64,000 nt of DNA from Anaerolinea sp. GTDB taxonomy: Bacteria > Chloroflexota > Anaerolineae > Anaerolineales > Villigracilaceae. Location: positions 78,711-142,710 of the forward strand of contig DYID01000001.1 in the NCBI GenBank assembly GCA_020723805.1. The letters are read 5' to 3'. A model generated the notes under the pieces. It saw nothing but the letters and a program-made list of their open reading frames with translations, was not told the DNA's origin and did not search any database. A program made the translations under genes and the position numbers. Positions 35,625 to 45,758 of this stretch are shown in pieces (position 1 is the stretch's first letter; every line of letters starts with the position of its first letter).

Positions 35625-36602
35625 ATGTCCCGCCTGCAAAAAATACTTGTGTTCATTGTGTTGCCTGCCCTCTTCGCTTGTTTGCCGGCGCCGGGCATTC
35701 CGCCGGGGTCTGTTACTCCAACCTTCACCCCTTGGGCGGCTGGGACGGAGACTGCCATGGCTGTAGATACGCATACAGCCTTGGCGTCAAGTTTAACGGC
35801 AACACCCGTATCCACAGCGTCTCCTTTTCCCACCTTCACTTCGGGGGGCATAGAAAAGCCGACCGATTTTTCGCCCGTTCTCTATGGAGGAAAACTGTAT
35901 GACGCCGTATCCTTCCTTCTGCTCGGCGGCGTAAGCCGGGAGGGATGGTACGCGCCCGACATGAGCGTTGCTCGTTTTTCCGGCGAGGCGGCATACGGCT
36001 TGCACAACATGGAGTATGTGGATAAATATTTTCTCTGGGGCGGGTCCCCTGAATTCTCGCCAACCTGCAAAACGTACTCTGTTCGCACCGATGCAGGGCT
36101 TGACGAGGCTGGCTTTGTCGCCACGCTGGACGGCTGGGCTGTCACGAAACGCGAAGTGACCGAACTCTCTGCGGATGGCGAGTTCTACCAGGATACAGTA
36201 ATTGACTGGCTGGAGGCTGAAGGTGTCAGTTCTCCCAGGATCGGGATATTACAAATCTTTCGCGTGGATATTGAAGGCGACGGCGCGGACGAGGTCTTTA
36301 TCAGCGCGACCCGGCTGGATGAATCACAACACACGACGAAAGCGGGCGATTATTCGGTCGTTCTGATGCGCAAAATCTCCGATGGTGACGTCGTCACGAA
36401 ATTTGTCATCGGAGATATATATCGCTCGGAAGAATTGGAACTGACTTTTCCACGTACCTATTCGCTCGCGAACTTCATTGACCTGAACCAGGATGGGGTG
36501 TTGGAGGTCATCGTGGAGATCCGGGGATGGGAGAAATTCGGCGCGGTCGTGTTCCAGATTGACGGGTTGGAAGTGATCCAAGCCCTGCGCGCGGAATGTT
36601 AA
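35625..36602 (+). CDS. Putative lipoprotein of unknown function
   Basis: MSRLQKILVFIVLPALFACLPAPG lipobox; integrin/EF-like IDLNQDGVLEVIVEI near the C-terminus. Confidence 0.65.
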   Translation: MSRLQKILVFIVLPALFACLPAPGIPPGSVTPTFTPWAAGTETAMAVDTHTALASSLTATPVSTASPFPTFTSGGIEKPTDFSPVLYGGKLYDAVSFLLLGGVSREGWYAPDMSVARFSGEAAYGLHNMEYVDKYFLWGGSPEFSPTCKTYSVRTDAGLDEAGFVATLDGWAVTKREVTELSADGEFYQDTVIDWLEAEGVSSPRIGILQIFRVDIEGDGADEVFISATRLDESQHTTKAGDYSVVLMRKISDGDVVTKFVIGDIYRSEELELTFPRTYSLANFIDLNQDGVLEVIVEIRGWEKFGAVVFQIDGLEVIQALRAEC

Positions 36603-36629
36603 TAACGTGAATTCGTGATAAGCGAGCAG

Positions 36630-36682
36630 ACGTTAGAGAACGTCCGCTCTACGCAGGGCGTAAGAGACGCTCTCTAGCGTCG
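36630..36682. repeat. Repeat family 2, locus A: two hairpins with complementary AGAG/CTCT loops
   Basis: GACGTTagagAACGTC ... GACGCTctctAGCGTC. Confidence 0.7.
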
Positions 36683-36805
36683 GGCAAAGCGCTTGATCTT
36701 TATCCCGAACTGACGTTTAATACTTGCAGAATGTGGGATGGGAAGGCGACCCACTTTCTCATCTGCGGACTGGTCTTGTACTAATCCGTTTTATCCTTGA
36801 ACAAA

Positions 36806-36840
36806 GGCGTTGAACCAGACGGCTCAACGCCCTTGTGTTT
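36806..36840 (+). terminator. Hairpin upstream of dnaG
   Basis: GGCGTTGA accagacggc TCAACGCC cttgtgttttcctctttt. Confidence 0.6.
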
Positions 36841-36847
36841 TCCTCTT

Positions 36848-36875
36848 TTGCCAAATCCCCAAACCCGTCTATAAT
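36848..36875 (+). promoter_or_regulatory. Sigma70-like promoter TTGCCA-N16-TATAAT upstream of dnaG
   Basis: Hexamers and spacing read directly. Confidence 0.6.
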
Positions 36876-36883
36876 TCATCTCG

Positions 36884-36912
36884 TCCAAATTACCACGCAC
36901 CAATTACCAACA
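36884..36912. repeat. 7-bp tandem repeat array, ACCAATT family, just upstream of dnaG
   Basis: ccaaatt accacgc accaatt accaaca. Confidence 0.65.
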
Positions 36913-38822
36913 TGTCCACCATTGACGAAATCAAATCCCGCATTGACATCGTGGACCTCGTCTCCGAGGCAGGGGTCAAACTGCGTCATGCCGGCAAGAA
37001 CTACACGGGCTTCTGTCCGTTCCACGAAAACAAGCACACGCCCGCCTTCGTCGTCTGGCCCGAGACGGGGACGTGGCGCTGTTTCGGCGCGTGCAATGAG
37101 GGCGGCGACATCTTCAAGTTCGTGATGAAGAAGGACGGGATTGATTTCAAGGAGGCTTTACAAAAGCTTGCCGCCCGCGTCGGCGTGCAACTTCAGGAAT
37201 ATCAGCGCGAGACGCCCCAGCAAAAAGAGGCATACGACCACCTCCGCAAACTGCTGGAAGATGCGGTCATCTTCTATCGCAGTCATCTGCTCGCCAACAA
37301 GGACATCCTCGCTTACCTGCGCGAAAAACGCAGACTGACCGACGCCACCATCGAGACCTTTGGGCTGGGCTACGCGCCTCCGGGCTGGGACAACGCCCTG
37401 AAGCATTTCACCTCGCGCGGCTACAGCGAACAGGATTTGATTGACGCCGGCTTGCTCACGGTGCGAGAGGGGGAAGGTACACAGGTTTACGATAGATTCC
37501 GCCACCGCATCATGATTCCCATCCGTGACGAGCAGGGACGCATGGCAGGCTTCGGCGCGCGCATCGTGGACCCGAACGACATCCCCAAGTTCCTCAACTC
37601 GCCCGAAACCCCGATCTTCTCGAAGGGACGCCTGCTCTACGGACTCGACCGCGCCCGCAAACCCATCCGCGCCGCCGACCAGGCGGTGATTGTCGAAGGG
37701 TATCTCGATGTCATTGCCCTGCATCAGGCGGGGTATGAAAACGTCGTCTCGCCGATGGGCACGGCGCTGACCGAAGACCAGTTGCGCCTGCTCAAAAAGT
37801 TCACGCGGCGCATCGTCCTCGCACTCGACCCCGACATTGCCGGGCAGAAAGCCGTCCTGCGCGGGCTGGATGCGGCGCGCTCCGCCATGGACAAGGAGGG
37901 GGAACTTGCCTTCGATGCGCGCGGTCTGCTCCGCAACGAGTCGCGGCTGCAGGCGGATTTGCGCGTGGCAACCATGCCCGATGACCTCGACCCCGATGAA
38001 ATCGTGGCGCGGGATAAAGCGGAGTGGGCGCGTTTGATCGAGAACGCCAAGCCCATCGTCACGCACGTCATGGAAACGCTTGCGGCGGGGCAGAATCTCA
38101 ACGACCCGAAGGTGAAGAATCAGATTGCCGCGCAAGTGCTCCCGCTCATCGAAGATTTGCCCAATCCCTTGGAACGCGACACGTACCGTCAGGCGCTGGC
38201 GCGAATGCTCAAGGTGAGTGAAAGTGCATTGACGGGGACGCAGGCTCAAGGTCCGAGGGTGAGGCGGCCGAGGGAGAAGGTTCGGGAACGGGCGCAGGAG
38301 CCGGTCAAAGTCGTCGTGGCGGTTTCGTCGAGCAAGAAAGTCGAGGAGTATGTCATCGGTGTGCTGTTCCAAAAGCCCGAACTGTTGTACCGTCTTGACC
38401 GTCTGTTGCAGGAGTATGGTTTGACGCCGCTGGACGCGCAGGACTTTGCTTACACCGACCATAAACTACTGTTTGGTCTCATTCGCGAGTCGGTGGAGCA
38501 GTATCAGACGGAGCATCACAAGTTTGTGGTGCAGGCATTGCCCGAGTCGCTGGTGGCGCGTTCCGTCGAGCTGATGCGCGAGGCGGTGGAAGTGGAAAAG
38601 CGGGAGGAGAAACTGCTGGAGGAACTTCTGCGCGGCGTGATCAAACTGCGCCGGCAGGCGGCTGGCGAGAACTTGAATCAGTTGCGTTTTTTGCAGGAGG
38701 AAGCGCATCAATCCGGCGACTTGCGCGCCTCGTCTTACATGGAACTGGTGTTGAGACACACCCGTCTTTTGCGCGAACTGGACGAGGCGTATCGTAAAAT
38801 GACGCAGAAACGTTTGGAGTGA
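36912..38822 (+). CDS. dnaG: DNA primase
   Basis: MSTIDEIKSRIDIVDLVSEAGVKLRHAGKNYTGFCPFHENKHTPAFVVWPETGTWRCFGACNEGGDIFKFV zinc-binding domain; TOPRIM VIVEGYLDVIALHQAG; ORF-track start at 36810 precedes the promoter/terminator and is unlikely. Confidence 0.95.
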   Translation: MSTIDEIKSRIDIVDLVSEAGVKLRHAGKNYTGFCPFHENKHTPAFVVWPETGTWRCFGACNEGGDIFKFVMKKDGIDFKEALQKLAARVGVQLQEYQRETPQQKEAYDHLRKLLEDAVIFYRSHLLANKDILAYLREKRRLTDATIETFGLGYAPPGWDNALKHFTSRGYSEQDLIDAGLLTVREGEGTQVYDRFRHRIMIPIRDEQGRMAGFGARIVDPNDIPKFLNSPETPIFSKGRLLYGLDRARKPIRAADQAVIVEGYLDVIALHQAGYENVVSPMGTALTEDQLRLLKKFTRRIVLALDPDIAGQKAVLRGLDAARSAMDKEGELAFDARGLLRNESRLQADLRVATMPDDLDPDEIVARDKAEWARLIENAKPIVTHVMETLAAGQNLNDPKVKNQIAAQVLPLIEDLPNPLERDTYRQALARMLKVSESALTGTQAQGPRVRRPREKVRERAQEPVKVVVAVSSSKKVEEYVIGVLFQKPELLYRLDRLLQEYGLTPLDAQDFAYTDHKLLFGLIRESVEQYQTEHHKFVVQALPESLVARSVELMREAVEVEKREEKLLEELLRGVIKLRRQAAGENLNQLRFLQEEAHQSGDLRASSYMELVLRHTRLLRELDEAYRKMTQKRLE

Positions 38823-38858
38823 CGTAACGCTTTATTGCCGGCGGCGTCTGGTAAAGTG

Positions 38859-40478
38859 ATGATGTCCATAAAGCAGCCTATCCCTTCGAAACGCAAGAAG
38901 CATTCACCCGGCGCGCAGGCGAGTTCCTCTTCAGCGCGGCGTAAATCGTCCCTCGAAGAGGCGTTTGCCGAAAATGGCTTGGAATTGAACGGCAGTGGTC
39001 TGACGGAACTGGCGCTGATGGGGGAGGAGGGCGGCGACCCGGATGCAAGTCTGCTCGCACAGGAGGAGGATGTTCTCGAGGAAGACCTCGACCTGCACGA
39101 CCCGAAACTTGCCGCCGAACTATCCGAAGACCCGGTGCGTCTGTATCTGCGCGAAATCGGTCAGGTCAAACTGCTGGATGCCGACAGCGAATTCCGCCTG
39201 GCGACGATGATCGAAGCCAACCGCTTCGTCAGCGCCCTGCGCCGTCACCCGCCCCGCAAGGGGATGAGCGCTCCGCGTTCCATTTGTCATGCCATTCTTT
39301 CCGAACTGAAGACCTCGTGGGAACGCCTGAGGGAGGATGCCGAGCGTCTGCATCACGACACGCCCAACTTGGGCTTGATGCTCAGCGAGGCGCAAGCCCT
39401 GCGCGCCGGCTGGTCTTCGGATGCGCCCTCCTATCTGCGCGCCTTTCTGGACAACGGTAAATGGGGGAGAGACCCGCTGTGGGACGATTTTGCGCGGAAA
39501 GCCTACTCGGTTTTTCTCTGCCTCTATCTGCTCCCGTTCAATTATGCGGCATGGCTCCTGGGTCATATCAACAAAAAACATGAACTGCCCAGCCTGCGCA
39601 CCATGTCCAGCCGCCTGCCGGAGGATAAGGAAATTCTGGACGAACTCGAGCTCATCAAAAATCAGGCAAAGGAAGCGCATCAGGCGCTCATCCGCGCCAA
39701 CCTGCGGCTGGTGGTGAGTGTCGCCAAACGCTACCTCGGGCGCGGCATCAGTTTTCTCGACCTGATTCAGGAGGGCAATATCGGTCTTCTGCGGGCGGTC
39801 AGCAAGTTCGACCCGCGGCGCGGATTCAAATTCAGCACCTACGCCACCTGGTGGATTCGCCAGTCCATCAACCGTTCGATTGCCGAACAGGCGCGCACGA
39901 TCCGCATCCCGGTGCATCTGTTCGAATCCATCACACGCATCATGCGCGTCCAGCGCCAACTCACGCAGGAACTGGGGCGCGAACCCACCACCGAGGAAAT
40001 TGCCCTTGAAATCGGCTACCTGCCTGCCTCCGACGTGCAAGCCATCCTGCGCGCCCACGCCGAGAAGAAGCCGCTGCCGCCGGCGCTTCAACACAAACTG
40101 GAGACTGCCACCCGCAAAATTGACCGCATCCTCCGTTCGGCGGAAGAGCCGGTCTCCATTGACGGACCGGTGGGGGATGAAGATTCCAGTTCGCTGGGCG
40201 ATTTCATCGAGGACGAAGAAACCATCTCGCCGATGGACGCGGCGGCGCGTCAGATGCTGCGCGAGCAGATCCGCTCTGCTTTGACCTCCCTCGCCGACCG
40301 TGAACGGGAAGTCCTCGAAATGCGCTTCGGTCTCGTGGACGGGCAGGACCATACCCTCGAGGAGGTCAGCCGCTTCTTCGATGTGACCCGCGAGCGGATT
40401 CGCCAAATCGAAGCGAAAGCCCTGCGCAAACTGCGGCACCCCTCGCGCAGCAAGACGCTGAGGGAGTATTTGGGGTAA
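38859..40478 (+). CDS. rpoD: RNA polymerase sigma factor (sigma-70, RpoD-like); start approximate
   Basis: [90 protein letters not shown]. Confidence 0.93.
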   Translation: MMSIKQPIPSKRKKHSPGAQASSSSARRKSSLEEAFAENGLELNGSGLTELALMGEEGGDPDASLLAQEEDVLEEDLDLHDPKLAAELSEDPVRLYLREIGQVKLLDADSEFRLATMIEANRFVSALRRHPPRKGMSAPRSICHAILSELKTSWERLREDAERLHHDTPNLGLMLSEAQALRAGWSSDAPSYLRAFLDNGKWGRDPLWDDFARKAYSVFLCLYLLPFNYAAWLLGHINKKHELPSLRTMSSRLPEDKEILDELELIKNQAKEAHQALIRANLRLVVSVAKRYLGRGISFLDLIQEGNIGLLRAVSKFDPRRGFKFSTYATWWIRQSINRSIAEQARTIRIPVHLFESITRIMRVQRQLTQELGREPTTEEIALEIGYLPASDVQAILRAHAEKKPLPPALQHKLETATRKIDRILRSAEEPVSIDGPVGDEDSSSLGDFIEDEETISPMDAAARQMLREQIRSALTSLADREREVLEMRFGLVDGQDHTLEEVSRFFDVTRERIRQIEAKALRKLRHPSRSKTLREYLG

Positions 40479-40682
40479 TTTCGTTTTTGCTATTGGGGGA
40501 ATTGGTATGCTTTGTCAATTCTTGTGGCAATATGACGAATATCACCAATTTTGTGAAAAGAGGCACTTTTCCTAGCCCCTGAAAAACACTTATGTTATAC
40601 TTTGCCGAACGTGCGAGAAAGCACAAACTCCGTCCATGAGGGCGTTTTCCCGGAAAATATCGGGACTTCGTGAGGTGCCAAA

Positions 40683-41036
40683 ATGCTCGAATACGTTGCA
40701 ATTGCGTTGTTGATCGCACTGGCGTTGGTGGTTGCTCTGGCTGCGATCGGTTTGGGGTATCTGTTCGGTCCACGGAAACAATCTGCGGTAAAAGCCCAGC
40801 CTTATGAATCGGGCATCAACCCGTTCGGTGAAGGGACGCGGCGTATGCCCGTCCGCTTCTATTTGATTGCGGTGTTGTTCATCCTCTTCGATATCGAAGT
40901 GGTGTTCTTTTTGCCGTGGGCAATCGCTTTTCGTCAGTTGGGGTTGTTCGGACTGATCGAAATGGTTCTCTTCATTGTCATCTTACTGGTTGGTTATATT
41001 TACGCTTGGAAGAAAGGAGCCTTGGAATGGGAGTAG
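40683..41036 (+). CDS. nuoA: NADH-quinone oxidoreductase subunit A
   Basis: [41 protein letters not shown]. Confidence 0.95.
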   Translation: MLEYVAIALLIALALVVALAAIGLGYLFGPRKQSAVKAQPYESGINPFGEGTRRMPVRFYLIAVLFILFDIEVVFFLPWAIAFRQLGLFGLIEMVLFIVILLVGYIYAWKKGALEWE

Positions 41037-41509
41037 AACAAAAACTCGGCAATATGGGCATTGTGACCGCCAAGCTCGAGGACGCGGTCAACTGGGCACG
41101 CACGAATGCCATGTGGCCCATGTTGTTCGGTCTTGCCTGCTGCGCCATTGAGATGATGGCGGCGCAGGCTTCGCATTATGACATGAGCCGCTTCGGCATG
41201 GAACTGATGCGCGCCAGCCCGCGCCAATCGGACCTGATGATTGTCGCCGGACGCCTCTCGCGCAAGATGGCGCCCGTGCTTCGCCGCCTGTACGACCAGA
41301 TGCCCGAGCCCAAGTGGGTCATTGCCATGGGCGACTGCGCCTCCTGCGGCGGCGTCTTCAACAATTATGCCCTGGTGCAGGGGGTGGATGAAATCGTCCC
41401 GGTGGATGTGTTCGTGGCGGGCTGCCCGCCGCGCCCGGAAGCGTTGATTCACGGCATCATCACCCTGTACGAGAAAGTCAAAGGGGAGAAGTTTGTAGCA
41501 CCGACTTAA
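41027..41509 (+). CDS. nuoB: NADH-quinone oxidoreductase subunit B
   Basis: [44 protein letters not shown]; overlaps nuoA stop; C-terminus VAPT* lies in a palindromic repeat. Confidence 0.95.
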   Translation: MGVEQKLGNMGIVTAKLEDAVNWARTNAMWPMLFGLACCAIEMMAAQASHYDMSRFGMELMRASPRQSDLMIVAGRLSRKMAPVLRRLYDQMPEPKWVIAMGDCASCGGVFNNYALVQGVDEIVPVDVFVAGCPPRPEALIHGIITLYEKVKGEKFVAPT

Positions 41510-41518
41510 GTCGGCGCT
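41489..41518. repeat. Palindromic repeat GTAGCaCCGACTTAAGTCGGcGCTGC at the nuoB 3' end
   Basis: 14-bp perfect palindrome CCGACTTAAGTCGG with outer GTAGC/GCTGC. Confidence 0.7.
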
Positions 41519-41531
41519 GCGGGGTAGTTTT

Positions 41532-42044
41532 ATGGATCAAAAACTCGAACCCATCGTAAAGGCTTTGCAGGAACAATTCGCCGCAACTTATGAAGAGTTT
41601 CGCGGCGAAGTGCATGTCTTCGTCGCCGCCGAACAAATCGTCGAGGCGTTGACCCTCTTGCGCGACAAATTCGACTTCGAAATGCTCTCGACGATCACCG
41701 CCTCCGACTATTACCCGCAGAGGTCGCCGCGTTTTCACGTCATCTACCAACTCTCGTCGCTGGCGAAAAATGTCACGGTGCAGTTGAGAGTCCCGGTAAA
41801 CGGCGACCAGCCCAAGGTCCTGACCGCGACGCGCGTGTACGAAACGGCGAACTGGCGCGAGCGCGAGGTCTTCGACATGTTCGGCATCGAGTTCGAAGGT
41901 CATCCCGATCCGCGCCGCATTCTGATGCCCGAAGACACGGAGGGACATCCCCTGCGGAAGGACTTCCCGCTCGGCTACGAGGAGCCGCAGTTCACCTTCA
42001 ACTTCGAAGAGATTGACCTGCGCAAACCGTACGCAAAGGAATAA
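41532..42044 (+). CDS. nuoC: NADH-quinone oxidoreductase subunit C
   Basis: ETANWREREVFDMFGIEFEGHPDPRRILMPEDTEGHPLRKDFPLGYE. Confidence 0.95.
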   Translation: MDQKLEPIVKALQEQFAATYEEFRGEVHVFVAAEQIVEALTLLRDKFDFEMLSTITASDYYPQRSPRFHVIYQLSSLAKNVTVQLRVPVNGDQPKVLTATRVYETANWREREVFDMFGIEFEGHPDPRRILMPEDTEGHPLRKDFPLGYEEPQFTFNFEEIDLRKPYAKE

Positions 42045-42046
42045 GC

Positions 42047-43276
42047 ATGACCCAGATCGAAGAAGTCAACTACGAACAATACCGCCATCTGGTTTCGGAA
42101 CGCGCCTTCACCGGCGAAACCATGCTGCTCAACATGGGACCGCAGCACCCGTCCACGCACGGCGTGCTACGCCTCCTGCTCGAACTGGACGGCGAGGTCA
42201 TCGTCAACGCCGTGCCCGACATCGGCTTCCTGCACACCGGCGTCGAAAAGAACATGGAAGCCAAGACCTACCTCAAAGCCGAGGTCATGTCGGACCGCCT
42301 CGATTACATGAACAACTTGGGCAACAACCTTGCCTACTGTATGGCGGTCGAAAAACTGGTGGAGCTCGACGTGCCGCCGCGCGCCCAAGCCCTGCGTGTG
42401 ATTTTAGTGGAGTTGCAGCGCATCGCCTCGCATCTGGTCTGGATCGGCACCTTCGGTCTCGACTTGGCGGCGATGTCCGTGTTCCTCTATGCCTTCCGCG
42501 AGCGCGAACAAATCCTCGACATCTTCGAGTTGTGTTCCGGTCAGCGCATGATGACGACCTTCATTCGCCCGGGCGGTTTGTGGCGCGATGTGCCGGTGGA
42601 ATTCGAGACGGCGGTGCGCAACTTCCTCAAAATCTTCCCGAAGCGGGTGGACGAATACGAAGCCCTGTTGACCAAAAACCCGCTCTTTCTGGACCGTCTG
42701 CTGGGCATCGGCAAACTGGACGCCGCCACCGCCCTGCAGCACGGCGTGACCGGTCCCATGCTGCGCGCCTCGGGCGTGAAGTGGGACCTGCGCAAAGCCC
42801 GCCCCTACATGGGCTACGAGCAGTACGATTTCGACATCCCCGTCCGCACCGAGGGCGACACGTATGCCCGCTACCTCGTCCGCGTGCAGGAATTCCGCGA
42901 GTCCATGAAGATCATCGAGCAGGCGCTGAACAAACTGCCGATGGGACCCGTGCGCAGCGACAACCGCAAATTCGTCCCGCCGCCGCGCTCCGAGATTGGC
43001 GTGAGCATGGAGGCGCTCATCCACCACTTCAAATTGTGGACGGAAGGTTTTTCCGCCCCCAAAGGTTCGGTGTACAGCGCGGTCGAATCGCCGCGCGGCG
43101 AACTGGGCGTGTACCTCGAAGGCGATGGCGGACCCAAACCGCACCGTGTCCACTGGCGCACACCATCCTTTAGCAACCTGTCGGTTGTGCCGAAACTCGT
43201 CAAAGGACATCTGGTGGCAGACTTGGTCGCCATCCTTGCCTCCACCGACATTGTGCTCGGAGATATTGACCGATGA
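42047..43276 (+). CDS. nuoD: NADH-quinone oxidoreductase subunit D
   Basis: NMGPQHPSTHGVLRLLLELDGE. Confidence 0.97.
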   Translation: MTQIEEVNYEQYRHLVSERAFTGETMLLNMGPQHPSTHGVLRLLLELDGEVIVNAVPDIGFLHTGVEKNMEAKTYLKAEVMSDRLDYMNNLGNNLAYCMAVEKLVELDVPPRAQALRVILVELQRIASHLVWIGTFGLDLAAMSVFLYAFREREQILDIFELCSGQRMMTTFIRPGGLWRDVPVEFETAVRNFLKIFPKRVDEYEALLTKNPLFLDRLLGIGKLDAATALQHGVTGPMLRASGVKWDLRKARPYMGYEQYDFDIPVRTEGDTYARYLVRVQEFRESMKIIEQALNKLPMGPVRSDNRKFVPPPRSEIGVSMEALIHHFKLWTEGFSAPKGSVYSAVESPRGELGVYLEGDGGPKPHRVHWRTPSFSNLSVVPKLVKGHLVADLVAILASTDIVLGDIDR

Positions 43277-43770
43277 GCCTGGCTGAAAAATACCCCAAAG
43301 AAGTGAAGCAAATCCTTGCCAAATACCCGCCGGAGCACAAGCGCTCGGCGGTTATGCCGCTGCTTTACCTTGCCCAGCGCGAGGAAGGCTATATCACCAA
43401 AGCCGCCATGCAAGACATCGCCCGAATGCTCGACATCAGCGAGACCGATGTCGCCTCCATCGTCGGCTTTTACACCCTCTACCACGACAAGAAAGAGGGC
43501 AAGTACCGCATGCAGGTTTGCACCGACCTGCCGTGTGCCCTGCGCGGGGCGGATGAATTCCTCGACAACCTGTGTGCCAACCTGGGCATCAAAGTCGGCG
43601 AGACGACACCGGATGGTGTCATCACCCTCGAAGCAGTCATGTGCCTCGCCGCCTGCGACAAGGCTCCCGTGTTCCAAACGCAGGGACCCGACGGCATCAA
43701 ATATCACGAGAACATGACCGTGGATAAGACGATGGAACTCATCGAAGCGCTCAGGAAAAGTAGTGCTTGA
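43273..43770 (+). CDS. nuoE: NADH-quinone oxidoreductase subunit E
   Basis: KRSAVMPLLYLAQREEGYITKAAMQDIARMLD; CTDLPCALRGA...MCLAACDKAPV. Confidence 0.95.
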   Translation: MSLAEKYPKEVKQILAKYPPEHKRSAVMPLLYLAQREEGYITKAAMQDIARMLDISETDVASIVGFYTLYHDKKEGKYRMQVCTDLPCALRGADEFLDNLCANLGIKVGETTPDGVITLEAVMCLAACDKAPVFQTQGPDGIKYHENMTVDKTMELIEALRKSSA

Positions 43771-43776
43771 AGCAGC

Positions 43777-44187
43777 ATGAGGTCGAGTGTGAGCGAAAAG
43801 CCGAAAATCAACGTCGAAAAGCATATCGCCTATTGGCGCGATGGCGCGTTGGAAGTATGGAAGGATGTGGATCATTCTATGAGCGGCAGGCGGATCGCCT
43901 TTGCATTATTCGCTGCCCACCTTGCTCTTGAAAAGGCGTTGAAGGCGCATGTTGTAAAGCAGACAAAGAATTTGCCTCCCATGATTCACAATTTGATGGC
44001 GCTCGCTAACCTCGCAAACCTAAAACTGCCGTCGAAGTATGCATTGTCTTTGGTCGAATTGAACCCCATGAACATTGTTGCCCGTTATCCCGGTGAAACT
44101 GTAGGGCAGATACCTTCTTTCGAACAGGCTGCAGACATGGTAAAGCGCGCAAAGGAAGTATTGGAATGGTTGATCAAAAAATTGTGA
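43777..44187 (+). CDS. HEPN-domain protein (putative toxin of HEPN/MNT pair)
   Basis: HIAYWRDGALEVWKDVDHSMSGRRIAFALFAAHLALEKALKAHVVKQTKNLPPMIHNLMALA. Confidence 0.85.
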   Translation: MRSSVSEKPKINVEKHIAYWRDGALEVWKDVDHSMSGRRIAFALFAAHLALEKALKAHVVKQTKNLPPMIHNLMALANLANLKLPSKYALSLVELNPMNIVARYPGETVGQIPSFEQAADMVKRAKEVLEWLIKKL

Positions 44188-44495
44188 AATCCGTTCAAAA
44201 ATATCTTGAGTTTGTCAAACGAAAAAGGATCCCTGTCAAATACGGGGTTTTGTTTGGCTCTTATGCGAGAAATCAACAGCATACGTGGAGCGATATTGAT
44301 TTATTGGTTGTCTCGCCGTTGTATGATAAGCGCCGCACTTACAAGGACATGGTGAAATTGTGGCGCATTGCCGCGGAAACGGATGTCCGCATCGAACCAA
44401 TACCGGTTGGCGAAAAGCAATTCGAAGAGGACGATTCAAACTTAATTATCGAAATTGCCCGCCGCGAAGGAAAAATCATTCCTCTCGCAGAATAG
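44166..44495 (+). CDS. MNT-type minimal nucleotidyltransferase (putative antitoxin)
   Basis: YGVLFGSYARNQQHTWSDIDLLVV; overlaps the HEPN ORF. Confidence 0.88.
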   Translation: MVDQKIVKSVQKYLEFVKRKRIPVKYGVLFGSYARNQQHTWSDIDLLVVSPLYDKRRTYKDMVKLWRIAAETDVRIEPIPVGEKQFEEDDSNLIIEIARREGKIIPLAE

Positions 44496-44501
44496 AGACC
44501 T

Positions 44502-45752
44502 ATGGCACATATTCTCTTACGGCATCGGGATATTCCCGACATTCACAAACTCGAAGTCTATAAAAAGAACGGCGGCTTTGCCGCGTTCCAGAACGCGGTC
44601 ACCAGGATGAAGCCCAACGAGGTGACCGAGGTGGTCAAGAACTCCGGCCTGCGCGGACGCGGAGGCGCCGGCTTCCCCACCGGCATGAAGTGGTCGTTCA
44701 TTGACAACAAAAACTGGCCCCATTACGTGGTGGCAAACGCCGACGAATCCGAGCCGGGCACCTTCAAAGACCGCGAAATCATGGAAAGCAACCCCTTCCA
44801 ATTTCTGGAAGGAGTCGCCATTGCCTCCTATGCCGTTGGCGCAAATGCGGCGTATGTGTACCTGCGCGGCGAATTCTGGCAGATTGCCGCCTTCCTCGAT
44901 GAGAAAATCGCGGAGATGGAAGCGGCGGGATACCTCGGCAAAAACCTCTTCGGCACCGATTACTCCCTCAAAATCTACACCCACCTCGGCGCCGGCGCCT
45001 ACATTTGCGGCGAAGAGACCGCCATGCTCGAATCCATCGAAGGCAAACGCGGACAGCCGCGCGTGCGTCCGCCGTTCCCGCCTTCCTACGGTCTCTATGG
45101 CAAGCCCACCATCGTCAACAACGTCGAGACGCTTACCAACGTCCCGCTCATCCTTGCCAACGGCGCGGAGTGGTACAAATCCATGGGCACCGCCGACAGC
45201 GCCGGCGTGAAAATCTTCTCGCTTTCGGGGCGTGTGCGCAAGCCTGGCAACTACGAACTGCCCTTCGGCACGACCTTCCGCGAACTCATCTACACCTACG
45301 GCGGCGGCGTGCAGGATTCCCGCAAGGTCAAAGCCATCATGCCGGCGGGCGCCTCCTCCTCTCTCATTCTGGTGGACGACGAAAAAGTCCTCGACACCCC
45401 GATGGATTACGCCTCCGTCCGCACCCTCGGCGCGGACCTCGGCTCCGCCTCGGTCATCGTCATAGACGACACCGTCTCGATGGACTGGCTCATCAATAAG
45501 ACCGTCCACTTCTTCCGCCATGAATCGTGCGGCAAATGCACTCCCTGCCGCGAAGGCACTTACTGGATGTCGCACCTCACCGAACGCATCCACGAAGGAC
45601 GCGCCACCCGCGCCGATGTGGATTTGCTGTTGAATGTGGCAAAACAAATGCAGGGCAAATGTCTGTGTGCGCTCGGCGAGTTTTCCACCATGGCGGTCGT
45701 GACCGGCATCGAACGCTTCCGGCAGGATTTCGACAAGGTAGTAAAAGCATAA
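44502..45752 (+). CDS. nuoF: NADH-quinone oxidoreductase subunit F
   Basis: GLRGRGGAGFPTGMKWSF...ANADESEPGTFKDREIME...ESCGKCTPCREGTYWM. Confidence 0.97.
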   Translation: MAHILLRHRDIPDIHKLEVYKKNGGFAAFQNAVTRMKPNEVTEVVKNSGLRGRGGAGFPTGMKWSFIDNKNWPHYVVANADESEPGTFKDREIMESNPFQFLEGVAIASYAVGANAAYVYLRGEFWQIAAFLDEKIAEMEAAGYLGKNLFGTDYSLKIYTHLGAGAYICGEETAMLESIEGKRGQPRVRPPFPPSYGLYGKPTIVNNVETLTNVPLILANGAEWYKSMGTADSAGVKIFSLSGRVRKPGNYELPFGTTFRELIYTYGGGVQDSRKVKAIMPAGASSSLILVDDEKVLDTPMDYASVRTLGADLGSASVIVIDDTVSMDWLINKTVHFFRHESCGKCTPCREGTYWMSHLTERIHEGRATRADVDLLLNVAKQMQGKCLCALGEFSTMAVVTGIERFRQDFDKVVKA

Positions 45753-45758
45753 GGTTTT

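Noticed and set aside
36660-36810. Possible tRNA or small RNA gene upstream of dnaG
   Set aside because: No T-arm/anticodon consensus; the structured parts are explained by the two-hairpin repeat and a terminator-like hairpin
36810-36911. N-terminally extended dnaG (ORF-track start at 36810)
   Set aside because: Region contains a terminator-like hairpin, a TTGCCA-N16-TATAAT promoter and a heptamer array; canonical DnaG begins at 36912
39120-40439. 439-aa antisense ORF opposite the sigma factor
   Set aside because: Complement of strongly conserved sigma-70 regions 2-4; no start context
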